This document shows positions 1 to 11,170 of a stretch of DNA of 64,000 nt, piece after piece. The notes under the pieces were generated by a model that saw only the letters and a program-made list of their open reading frames with translations, had not been told where the DNA came from and made no database searches. Position numbers and translations under genes: made by a program. Position 1 is the stretch's first letter. Each line of letters starts with the position of its first letter. Source of the DNA: Apostichopus japonicus (taxonomy: Eukaryota > Echinodermata > Holothuroidea > Aspidochirotida > Stichopodidae); assembly GCF_037975245.1 (NCBI RefSeq), contig NC_092567.1, positions 20,149,376 to 20,213,375 on the forward strand, read 5' to 3'.

Positions 1-3000
1 AAAATTTAACCAAACCTGGTGGTGGTGATTTGATTGCACTGAGGGTTCCGTCTCTATGAATTTTAACATCTGATCCAGGTAGGTGGAGAAGATTCTGACC
101 GGCCATGATGCTACTGAGGAGGTCTACAGGACTTGATGCTGGCTCTACGGGCTTTACCAACCTAGGACTAGAGACCAAAAATGAATAATATTGTCATATA
201 CATGAAGCTTAAACAACATAGGACTAGAGACCAGAATAACTCTGTCAAATAAACGACAAACCTACCTTGACAAATGTTTTCTTTTATCAAATTAACTATC
301 AGAGTAGGAATAAATTGAAGTGTATATCCGAAAGTTAATGCATTTCTATGAACACAAGACATTTTTTGGCTCACGTATATCCTTCACAAACAAAACCTTT
401 ACTACGGTCTTTGTGCAGCAAACGTGGGGAAAATTGAGGGCTTTAATAATGCCGCAAAAACTCACACTGGGTAAAACGGTCAGTTATCCAAGGTAACATA
501 TTTACTGACATCACATTTCAATCTTTTTTAGGTTGCAAAAAAGGGCTTCAACAAAGTTAATAGAAAGTCCAACTTGGTGCTGGGAACAATAAACAGCAAA
601 TAAAGCACACCAAACATGAAAAGAGACAGAACTTTACACGTTGATGCAAATTTAAGGAATCTCTCATGCTTCTTCGTGTATCTTTCTACTCGCATGTTTC
701 AGCACATCTATTTTTAACAACAACATTTTGCAAGACTATCTTGTGACACAATACAGAAAATTACAGTCAAATAAATCAAAGTTAGATTCCCTCTGTTTTT
801 TTTTGGGCTCCAGAATATTTCTCTCATTTCAGTATTTCACTTTATCACAATTTCTTGTGCTGATAAGTGCTGCTTTGAATATTAACACACAGGGCGTATG
901 ATCACTTAGCCAGTCCATAATTGACAAATATCATCCATATTGCAAATAGATATTTTGGTATGTTACACTTACCCTCTCAATACTGAAGAAATTCTGGGTA
1001 CTGCAACAGGACCAGCCTCATCCCTGGAGAGAGAGAAGAAAATGGTTAACAAGGTTGTCAAAATTTGACACAGACACACAAAACATTCATAGTATCCAGA
1101 AAGAAAGCAAGTAAACAATACATGAAGCTTCCTTAAAAATTTTCCTCAAAATAATCTAGATATTTATTCTGCTCTCACATGAACCCCTTGATACCCATCC
1201 TGACAGCCCAAGATATTTTGCTCAATACTAGCACTATAAGGTCTATCCTTCCCCTTCATGAGATCTTATTTTCAAGAAATGAAAACCCCCCAAAAACAAA
1301 AAACTAAAATACTCACCCAATGTCCTCTAGAGCGTACTGGTCTCCTCGCAGGGAGAGCGGCGTCAGTCCTATGCGAGATCGGAGGGCACCCAGGGAGTTG
1401 TCGTACGATCCACCTTTGCGTGCAGGAATCACACTCCCGCCTCTTGGTTTGCAGAGACCTAATTTTCCTGCCAGTCTAGCTTTTGGCGTTATGGGCAAGA
1501 CCGACTTGGCTGTTCGGGCTTTCTTCCTGCCGCCCTTTCGTCTCCTCGTTTTCCTCTTCCTCTTTCGAGTTGTTTTCCTCTTGCTCCCCTTTCCTTTGGT
1601 GGTTTTTGTGGTCTTCCTCTTTGTGGTTTTTCTTTTCTTCTTCGGCCCCGGTTTGCGTCTTCTCTTCCTGGTGACCTTTCTGACCGTCTTCTTGCGTGCG
1701 GGAGGAGCGACGTTTGGCATGGCCGAGGAACTGACCTGCAACGGTTCCAAGGAGAAACAATACAGTTGGTACAAAGCGATCAGTTGTGTCTAATTCAATA
1801 CCACAGAATAAGTTTCATGAACAATCTCGGTTTTGTTATTCATGCACTTTAAAATGACGATACAAGAATGACAGTGGAATGAAAGAGTAACTCAAGCCCA
1901 AAACCTGGGAGCAGCATGGATGACATCATCTGTAAGCTAACAATTTTCTCATCTCCTAGAACTAGTATCAATAATTGCGATATATTGTAAGACCCAACTT
2001 CCCAAACAAGTTTCCTTGGCAACTCATGTTCTGGTTTCTCCAGACTCAGTCACAACACATAAATTTCTATAGGCTTAAAATCACCCAATAAACACTCCTT
2101 GGAGATTCATAATTGATTGCTGCACATTAGCATGAAAAAGTTTGTGAACAATGGCACCTTTGTGTGTCAATGAGGAAATTTACTGTCCGTTTGCCATTGG
2201 AAAGATTTACTGATCATATTATTTTTCTTTCCGCTGCACAGCTTGTGACCTAAAATAAAAACGTTTTTGGGGTTGCAAACCATTGTTTAAGAAGCGTGAC
2301 TGTATGACGACATCTAGTCTCCTACGTATATGTAAATTTAAATTCCTAGATGAATCATGAAAAGTTCTTAGTTTTCACAGCCGAAGGAAGTACCTTCTCA
2401 TGACTTCAAAATATTAATTAATAAACATAAACCATCAAGACCATGCTGTTGCCAACCTCCGTCATGCTGCTTTTTGTGAGCACTTACAGGTCTTACATAA
2501 GACTCACCGATGGTGTTTCTGTTAGCAGAATAGCTCTCCTAGCTTCATGCACCCTCCTGCGGACTCTTTCAGTGATGCTGGTACGAGCCACATAACGGGG
2601 GATGTCCCTCCTAAGGTTGCTAAAGTATTCTCCTTCATCGTCACTGCTCTCATCTGACACTGAAGCACAGAGATGATCATCAATCCATTAGTGTTGTTTT
2701 GTGATTCAAATTTTTCACGATTTTTATATCAGAATTTTGTAAGTTCTGATGGACACATGATAACTATTATCTTGTGCCTCTTGGCCAAGCACCATTTTAC
2801 AGTAAATGACACTAACAATCCACTTATCCTGAGCTGTTTCTTTAATTCCATGTTTTCCCTCCGCTGCTGCTAATCAGTTTGAAACGTTCATCAAACAGAA
2901 AACGTTTTTCTTCATACTTTCATTACACAGCAAGCTTAATACAGGCTTTACCTCTGTCAGTGACTCTATTATATATTTGCTTACTTAGTTGATTAACACA

Positions 3001-6000
3001 GCAAATTAAAGCCCATGGTTGATTTCAGCATTTCGGTTGTTTTATTAAGAGTACCCAACATGTATGTTCTACTTCTCTGTAAATTCAATAATGTAATCAA
3101 CAAAACATTTCAGTGCAAATGACTTGTAGTTACTTTCACAGCATTCCTTGCACTAGAAGTAGCAATCAGACTAATCTAGTTGACACATCTACCAAAACAG
3201 GCAAATCTTCAGGTATTAGCAGCTCGGAGGCAGTATGGATGCCAATACCTAGCAAATCACCAAGAACTTTATTCATCTCTCAAGACAAATTAAAATGTGG
3301 CAGTTGCATTGCCTCAAGAAGTACGGTATTGCATGATACTACATGTGATGCAGTATTTCTTGGGTTAGGGTTAGAATTTTCCCTAGGGGTTCCCGGTCCA
3401 GAAGATACGTCATTCAATTGGGCTGTATCATGCATGATGACATTGCTCGACATATTAAACTGTGTACAAAACGGTTCTCTTGAGAAATGCTGTCACGTAA
3501 GGATTGGCTGAAAATTATGGTGTACTCATGAATATTTATGAAGTGAAGTCATATGACACATCCAACCGATTTCAACTTTGTGTGGTGAAGTCAGACTTAC
3601 CCTGGTGAGTGGGGGCGCAATTTGGACAGAACCATTCTTCGACGGGGATGGACTCCAGGGGAGGCTCAAGGCATTCGCAATGGTAGCCTTGGTTGCAACC
3701 ATCACACAAGAGAAGGCGGTCTTCATGGTTACTGTGACCGCACATCTAAAAGTATAGATCAAGAGAGATGACTTGCATACATGTCTTTGAAAAGTTTAAA
3801 TTTATTGATATGATGAGACCAGAGCATCTCTTCAAAGTACTATCTTCCTGCTGCAAGACAAGTTGACAAAATGTATCGTTTATAATAATAATAATAAAAA
3901 TAATAAATGCAAATTTATATAGCGCCAATGTCCAGAGGAAAACTAAGACTCAGTGGCGCTAGTGCTCAGGGAAGGCAGACAAAAATAGATAAGTTTTGAG
4001 TCTGTTTTTGAAAATGTTAACGTTGGGTGCCGACTTGATGTGCAGTGGAAGTGAGTTCCAAAGAGTAGGAGCGGCATAAGAAAACGATCTGAAGCTGATT
4101 ATCTGGTAAACCATATAGAAGCGAGTTGGCATAATCCATAATTCATTTATGATGTTTGGATTGAGTTATTCTCTACTCTCATCATCTCATCCTCTCTCCC
4201 TCTCCTCCTTCACCTAAGGTTATTACATCATTATTTCATTCTTTATGTTAACTCCTGTTCATACCAGATGCAGATCCAGGATTTTGAATAGGACTGAGGT
4301 TATTGAAGCAAACTGCCACTATCTGAGGATTCCTCCATGAATTCAAAATTAATGCCAAAATGGTACATTCCGAGGCATATCGAGGCTATGAACTTATGCA
4401 TATAGTTAGTTCTACATGTGCTAACATCACTTACAATAATAAAATATGACCAAATGAGTCCTGACCTGCATTTGAGGTCTTCCATTATCTGAATTTTTGA
4501 TTTTTGTTTCCAGTCAGAACAATTTTCCAGTGCTTACACTAGTACTGCCCTCTCATATCATGATGCATCAATGCACTCTTACTAACCATACTAGCAGTTC
4601 CTTACCTTTAAAAGATAGAAACATCATATTTATTCTGCTCAAAACTGTTATTGCAAGTGCTTTGAAGCATGACATGAAAGTACCTAATAGGAAAGAATTT
4701 GTCCGAATCAGGTGTTCTCATGCCTTTAGTCTTTCGTACAAATGCAAAATGGTTAAGTGCTGAGATACTGAAAGTTCATTTTATATTTAACTATACATGA
4801 CATAGCAACTTAGAAAGTTTGCCCTTTAAGACCCAAACTGAAAACAGGAACTTTGCATTGATATTTTGCACAGTTTTTTGGTGCAAAAACTCCATATATC
4901 CATATTTTAAGAAGTTTGTATTTTATCGTTTTACCTCACAGAAGGTTAGATCATCTTCAGGTATGGGGTCTTCCGCTTTCTTCTTGTCCACTTTGATTGT
5001 CCTCACGACTTCACCGCCGACAGAGTTCTTTACGAGGATACATTCAAAGAAACTCCGATCGACCGGACACGTGGTTACGTTCTGGAAGTGAAGAGAGCAG
5101 AAATGGACAGAACTTACAAGTTTGTTCAGATAACACACTTAGTTGCAGAATATAAAGCAAGATTTCCTTTGCTTTCCGTACTAATAAAATGAAGTTTTGA
5201 GTACTAGCCCTTGTTTTCTTCATTCGCCAAAATATTTTGCATCTAGTGCATGTTCAAGACGATGAGATACTGACTATATTTGTCCGGACCCGAGGCCTGA
5301 CCTTACAATTTTTTGATGATTCAGACCTAGAATTTCACAATTAAGCGACTGGCGACATAATGCAAGCCCTTAAAAAAAATTGACCGGCTAAAATAAAGTT
5401 CCCACTAGCATTATCCTAAATTACCGTACACATCAGTTACTTTACAGGCTATGGGAACTGCTCAATAAATATTTACTGATGATAAGTAGTAACACATAGC
5501 TCCTATAAGGTACCAAAACTCAAGCCATTTCTTTGACTGATAATTGTCAATACTTATCGTGTGGCCTGTGACTGCACCTAGACATGTATATCAAACTGGC
5601 ATTGTTTTGTGTTGTCCACTGACTGTGCTACTTACCACCTCTGATGGCAATATTTGGGGGCGAAAGGGAAAAATGCTATGGATACTTTTTGCATACAGAA
5701 TAAATTGCCAAAGTTACTAGAGGAATGAAACAACCAATTGATCTCAGAGAATAAATTATCTGGTATCACATCGCTAAATCCTATGCAAAATGCATGGAAT
5801 AATTTACCCAGTATAGCACCAGAAAATGCTATGCAAAATGGAAATTGCTATTCAAGTCCAAAGATGTGTAGAAAGTTTTTTTTTTTATTAAACAGGAAGT
5901 GTGTAGAGAGCGTGGTGGCCAATTGGCTAAGGCGTCGGACTCGTGATCCAAGGATTGCTGGCTCGATTCCTGCGTAGTTCATTGCGTTGTGTCCCTGGGC

Positions 6001-8633
6001 AAGATGCTTTATCTCACTTGCATCTCTCCAACCAGGGGTTAAATGGGTACCTGTGAGGTAACTTGTCATTGGGCGCAGTATAGAACTGCTGCCGACTGAA
6101 GGGATTGTCTCTGGGACAGATTATCATTGACCAGGGGTAATATAACGTCCGTAAAGCGCTTTGAGACTTATCGCTGGTACAAAGCGCTATATAAAAAGCA
6201 AATATTAAAATATTATTAAAGAGTACTTTTTCGTTAAGGGACAAAATTCTGAGCCTTCAACAATACAAAATCTGAACACTAAATTATTCCCTGTGATCAG
6301 TTGGTTGAGGTTCTACGCTTGCATCATTTCAGCAAATGAAGATTCAACCAGCAAAATTTAACTTGTCTAATATCAATCCCGAGTCATTTTGTAAAATTAA
6401 TATATACGACACATTAAAAATGAATCTTGTAAACAACTTCAGAAAAATTGTGAACTGAGAAGTATAATTTTGTCATCGATACAAGATGGATTTATTCCCG
6501 GATGATCCTGGGCATCTTTTAGAATGAGAGGAAATTCGGATATGCCACTTACCTTCGCCCATTCTTGGAGACAATCCAAGCAAAAAGTGTGATCGCAGCT
6601 CTCTGGGACACCAATGTCGTTATCTCTGAATTGTAACAAGCATATTGGACACTTGTCAGAGTCATCGTCAGACTCACTCTCCGAGACTTCTTCACCAACG
6701 TCACCATCTTTCCTGCCCTCCTCCTCCTCATCTTGACCCTCACTTTCCTCCTCATCATCCTCATCATCCTCATCCTCTTCTTCCTCATCTCCATCATCTT
6801 CACAACAAAATAAAAATTGAAATGACAAATGGATATTATTTCTTTGCCTGAAAAAAGTGCCTTAGAACCAACTGTTAATGTCATGCATTTCTCGATTACT
6901 GAATAAATTAGTGATCACATTTTGTATTTATAAAAGTTTATGGAGTTTTACTAAAATATATAAAGGAAAAAAAATAAATAAAAATAATATCCAAAAATAA
7001 AAGAAATAATAGCCAAAAAAATATTTTAAAAAAATAAAGAAATAATATCCAAAAAATATATATAAAGAACAGTGTTCAAATTACTTTGCAATTTGCTAAA
7101 TCATTCTCTTATATAGCTGTTTGTTTTCTTTACTTTTGAAACATAGCAAAATCTTGTTGAAAAATTGATTTCCTTGTTTGATTGCAGATGTGACAAGATT
7201 AGTTGTCAAAACAAATTGATGCAAAATATATGATCTGACACAGAAAATACTATAGGAATTCAACAGGCAATTGCACCATTGATGGCATCTGAAAAGTTAT
7301 TATTTGTGCCACTGTACTTTTAAGTTACTCCCATGCCTCCAACCTCCCCACGCCCCCATCCCCCACAGCCAAATTTGCTAACACCGCCGATAGCACATAT
7401 GCTATGAACGGTTTAAAAGTAACCTCAAGCACCGTTGTCACATAGTGAAATATGTTAGTAATATAAATACATATATGAATACAAACCTTCATCAAAACCA
7501 TCTTCGCTACTTGCTTCCTCTGATGAGTCCTGGTCATCCCCCCGCCCCCATCCCCCACAGCCAAATTTGCTAACACCGCCGATAGCACATATGCTATGAA
7601 CGGTTTACAAGTAACCTCAAGCACCGTTGTTACATAGTGAAATATGTTAGTAATATAAATACATATATGAATACAAACCTTCATCAAAACCATCTTCGCT
7701 ACTTGCTTCCTCTGATGAGTCCTGGTCATCTGTCTGGGCAATTTCTCCTTCTACCGGTTCGTTCTCTTCGTCAAAGATACTTTTTTCTCCCCCACCTCCA
7801 TTTTCCATATTGGGAGGCATTAGCCCAATAAGGCTCTGTAGATTAAGTATATACACAAGTCAGACAGATGTTAAGATAATTTGCTTGCTCTTACATGTTA
7901 CCATTAATTGGTATTCTACCAAAAAAAAAAAATGTTTCTGTAGATAAATAAAATTTCAATGCAGTTGCTGAATTTCACTCTGATGTTTTTAACTGAACAT
8001 CTAGAAATCTTGAAAGTGTTTCTTTTCATACAGAATCCCAATTCCTCTATTTAAGGCTAAATCCTAAATGTGATAACAATATCAACAATAGTCCTACTTG
8101 TTACACTGATTTTAGGCCTAGGCTAGCCTAACAATAGGTCTAACTAAGCCTAGCCTTGTATAAACCCAACCTTGGCAGACCCGTACTTCAGCAACTGTAT
8201 TAAATGTCAAATAAAAGTCGCTTGTTGCAAACAATTAACTTGATCACAAATTGCCCAATCGCATAGAAATACGATAGGGCTAGCCATAGCCTTTGGCCAG
8301 CATCATGAACAGATTCGATAACATTAGGCCGATAATTAATAAGTACACAACAGTAAAGATGTGAACGTTAGGCAGTCCAGTGGCAAACCCAGTGTAGAAA
8401 GAATTGCCCCAAAGGGAAAAGCGTCTTAAACAGTTATAGGCAACCAAACAAACATAAAGTCACAAAACCTAGAACAAAAATTGATCATGTTACTGAAAAT
8501 TCTTCCTTACGTTACATTTCCCGACGGAACAGCAAAATCAGTTAGTCTTCGTAACTTTTCTACTAACGTATATCCTAATCCTATCCATAGGCCTAGGTAC
8601 CTTTGAAGCAGTTTCTCTGACTGTCAATCCCAT
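1..8633 (-). CDS. PHRF1: PHRF1-like PHD and RING finger protein (nine coding exons, 3' end outside window)
   Basis: Exons on the minus strand: 8633-8601, 7835-7679, 6797-6553, 5081-4935, 3745-3601, 2659-2508, 1735-1317, 1023-973 and 161 to beyond base 1; all junctions are GT-AG and phases agree. About 503 residues are in the window. An acidic N-terminus (about 65-112) precedes a RING finger with ligands C113, C116, C131, H133, C136, C139, C150; the last position reads CPVD, so Asp replaces the final Cys. A PHD finger follows (C193, C196, C208, C211, H216, C219, C234, C237). Exon 7 has a Lys/Arg-rich tract (about 305-375) and a GLCKPRGG motif; exon 9 carries HRDGTLSA. This order matches PHRF1, known as a RING E3 ligase that binds RNA polymerase II through a C-terminal SRI domain, which would lie off the left edge. 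The start in exon 1 ([11 protein letters not shown]) is inferred from phase; an in-exon Met at residue 21 of exon 1+2 is the alternative. Confidence 0.9.
3885..4115 (-). mobile_element. 3' fragment of a non-LTR retroelement (LINE/SINE tail) in a PHRF1 intron
   Basis: Read on the minus strand, the stretch ends with GGCGCTATATAAATTTGC followed by a run of ATT units, the kind of 3' tail left by invertebrate CR1/L2-type LINEs and SINEs that use them. Similar tails recur near 41870, 6165-6220 and 60150. No coding sequence remains. Confidence 0.6.
4585..4715 (+). repeat. Dispersed repeat, copy 1 (second copy at 27745-27850)
   Basis: This intronic stretch and 27745-27850 share a diverged block containing GATAGAAACAT, TACTGCTC/TTCTGCTC and AAGTGCTTTGAAGCA followed by GACATGAAA. 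It lies in a PHRF1 intron here and in the last KRR1 intron there. The family is not recognised. Confidence 0.55.
5908..6220 (+). mobile_element. tRNA-derived SINE in a PHRF1 intron
   Basis: The head resembles a tRNA gene: A-box-like TGGCCAATTGGCTAAGG near 5916 and B-box-like GGCTCGATTCC near 5960. A unique body follows, then a 3' end with AAAGCGCTATATAAAAAGC and an A/T-rich tail. The tail matches the LINE-type tails elsewhere in the window, suggesting mobilisation by a CR1/L2-like LINE. It is antisense to PHRF1. Confidence 0.75.
7351..7730 (-). repeat. Tandem duplication including part of PHRF1 exon 2
   Basis: Two near-identical copies of about 190 bp lie head to tail at 7351-7542 and 7543-7730. 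Each holds the last 52 bases of PHRF1 exon 2, its splice donor and about 136 bases of the following intron. Only a few substitutions separate them, so the duplication looks recent. The copy at 7543-7730 is contiguous with the true exon; the other carries a pseudo-exon fragment with an intact donor but no good acceptor. Confidence 0.9.
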
Positions 8634-8639
8634 CAAACC

Positions 8640-8750
8640 TTGCGCAGTTCCTTTAAAAACTGATGGGGTAATCAGTTATCACAAATTGCGACAAGGCGAT
8701 TATTTGAGGCCATTTTGTGTCCTATGCACGTTTCGGTGGTATATAATTTT
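8640..8750 (-). promoter_or_regulatory. Possible PHRF1 promoter and 5' UTR
   Basis: Upstream of the inferred PHRF1 start the minus strand has a TATA-like AATTATATACC at about 8747-8737 and a YY1-like CAAAATGGCC about 30 bases further down. The ATG inside that second motif opens only a 12-codon frame, so it is more likely a transcription-start element than the start codon. No transcript evidence is available. Confidence 0.3.
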
Positions 8751-11170
8751 GAGTAAAAGAAGAACGGAACACACTGAATAGGAAAGAGTTTGAAGTTATA
8801 AAAGAGGATCAAAATCCAAGAATTCTGTGGAAATTTTCATTCATTATCTAATTGCTATTTCAAAATATCTTCAGCTGAGTTTGTAAATTTTGAAACTTGA
8901 ATCAAACAAGTGTGATGTCATACAAAATACACAACTACACAAATTGTTTGTTTTCTTCAAACTGTCAGTTTTCTAGTTTATGTTCTCTTGTACAATTATA
9001 ACATATGGTGTTTTTTAATCTTGCATGAAACCATGTTTTAAGTTTGCAACTACTGTTTTAATTTTGTATGAAACCATATTTATTCAAAGGTGAAAACAAT
9101 AACTTTAAAACAACAAAAATCAAAACAACTATGTTTTTGGGGTGCATCTGAGATCATATTTGCTTGTTCTACAAGAGTGATTCAAAACAATGTCACATTT
9201 CATTTGGAAAACCACGCCATGTAAGATTTAGTCACACCAATATGCATACGTATATGGCAAGCCATATGTGCAATAATTCAATAAACCGAGTTTATCGCCG
9301 TTAAACTCAGTTTATCGCTCGATAAACCGAGTTTATCGAATTGGAACTATGTTTTTCGATCGAAAAGCATAGTTCCTCAAGAAAATTTGATAAACTGAGT
9401 TTAAACTGACTCAAAAAACTTAGATTATCGATTAAGAGACCTCTGCTTTTCGCGCGATAAACTGAGTTTATCTCGAAAAACACTGTTATCCAGTCGATAA
9501 ACTCAGTTTATCGATCGAAAAACAGAGTTTATCGGCGATAAACTCGGTTTATCGAATTATTGCACATGTGGCTTGCCATATACGTGCCACTGGCTTGTAT
9601 ATTAGCCCTGCCGCAGGCTGTCAGGCTGACAAGGGATAAGTGATTTTTGTGTGTGGCATGAGGTGGGGTGTGGAGAGGGTGACGGGTACGAACTAGTCTG
9701 TGCTGTACGGATTGGGTGAGACAGATTACACGTGTGGCTCGAATAACTCTTAGAAAAGTCAGCGAAAAAAAGTGTGCGTGGGGTATGCCGGTGTTCATCC
9801 CGGAAATTATAATATGAGAAAACCTGTTCAATGACCTTCTGTGTTTTGTTGACTTTATATAAACTTCGGAGTCTCTAAACTATTAAAAAATAATGTGCGT
9901 GTCGTTCTTTATGTAATACACTAAACTAATCTATGATTGTAAATGAATCGAACATATAACACAATCTGCCCAGTAGGTCGATCCACTTCTCTGGAATTTC
10001 GACAGCAACGAAAAAGATATAAAAAGACATATAACCGAAGTTCAATTAATTGTTTGATATAGTGAAGCCATCTATGGAACGCTTGCACATGCGCACAACC
10101 AAAACTTATTACACGTGATTAATATAACATATATGCATCACGATCGATAGGTACCCTTCGTGAAATTACATTGAGGCCCGCCTGCCAACTATATGGCCCT
10201 GAAAGATTCAGGTAACCCATTGTGGATTTGCGCGTAAACCACGTTACATGTGACTAACACGTTGGCCTTACGCTACAGCGCGTAACAAAGAAGATCCATT
10301 TAATCCTGTTTACAGCAGTACTAGTCATCTTATGTCTTCAATTGAGACTACTCATGCGTGACACTTATACATCATCAACCGGATGGTTTCCGGCCCTTTG
10401 AAAAGAACAAAGAACGGAATTCAAAGGATACTGTACATCGGTACCGTACCTTGGACCGCGAATTTACATTCTCATGTATGCATGCCTACGTGGTACTTTA
10501 TGATGAAAGAAGAAGTAAGCAAATCGGAAATCACATGAACTACTCAGACTAAAGTTTATTGAATAGTCGATCAGTTTACATGAACACCACCACTAGATTG
10601 GACACAGTTAAATGTGCACATTATTTGAGACTACAAATGGTCAGGAGTACAAGTGCGCCCATAATCCATATTAAATTCTTTTTTAGTCCGGCTGTTTTCG
10701 GTTGAGTGTTACATTGATTTCAAATATTACTTTTGTCTTCGACATAAGTTATACCAGGCCTCTCTATACTAGGTCTGATTTTTTTATCGTAGAATTTCAG
10801 GCATAGCACGTTTGTGGCAGTCAAGGTGAACCTCCAATTCAATCCTTCACCTCTTTGTTTTCACTTTTGAGGAAAGAAACATATCTTTCTCTCTATTCAC
10901 TTGATTCACGACTTTTCGTTTGTGCAATTTTTGGAAGGGGCGTGTCAAAGCGTATGTTGTTTGTTTACCTGTTTACGGACTTCGCGTTGCTACGAAAACC
11001 ATCGTCTGCTGTCAATCAAAGTGCTAGTGATTTCGTGGAAATGGTTTTGCCTTACTACTACTACCATAGAATGTACTAGACGCAATATCATTAACATATA
11101 GGACTCGTTAGTACGTTACACGTACATATTTATCCTAAGCTTGAGTTGTGAAACGTATATTCTACACATT
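8751..11170. other. Intergenic region between divergent PHRF1 and RFESD
   Basis: Apart from the foldback element at 9248-9585, this stretch holds only short chance reading frames without splice-consistent partners. The RFESD promoter should lie near its right end, but no TATA box or other core motif stands out. Confidence 0.6.
9248..9585. mobile_element. Foldback (MITE-like) element made of palindromic repeats
   Basis: About 50-bp terminal inverted repeats start with ACGTATATGGCAAGCC and continue through GTGCAATAATTC; the two arms differ at only a few bases. The interior is built from at least six copies of the near-palindrome GATAAACTGAGTTTATC or its CGAG/CTCAG variants (around 9281, 9302, 9321, 9389, 9456, 9496, 9537) and a 34-bp near-perfect palindrome at 9343-9376 centred on TTCGATCGAA. 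There is no coding capacity and no clear target-site duplication. It lies between the divergent PHRF1 and RFESD genes. Confidence 0.8.

Noticed and set aside
1320-1793. 157-codon plus-strand frame rich in Phe/Leu/Val
   Set aside because: Complement of the Lys/Arg-rich PHRF1 exon 7, which has matched splice sites and family motifs.
3361-3376. Telomere-like TTAGGG words
   Set aside because: Only about two units; chance occurrence.
3113-3520. 132-codon plus-strand frame, and a minus-strand stretch reading like [20 protein letters not shown]
   Set aside because: It lies in a PHRF1 intron, has stops in the minus frame and no splice sites in phase with PHRF1. It could be a transposon relic but nothing identifiable supports it.
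7325-7741. 138-codon minus-strand frame with two near-identical halves
   Set aside because: It is the duplicated intron/exon segment read out of the PHRF1 frame; its repeat structure reflects the tandem duplication.
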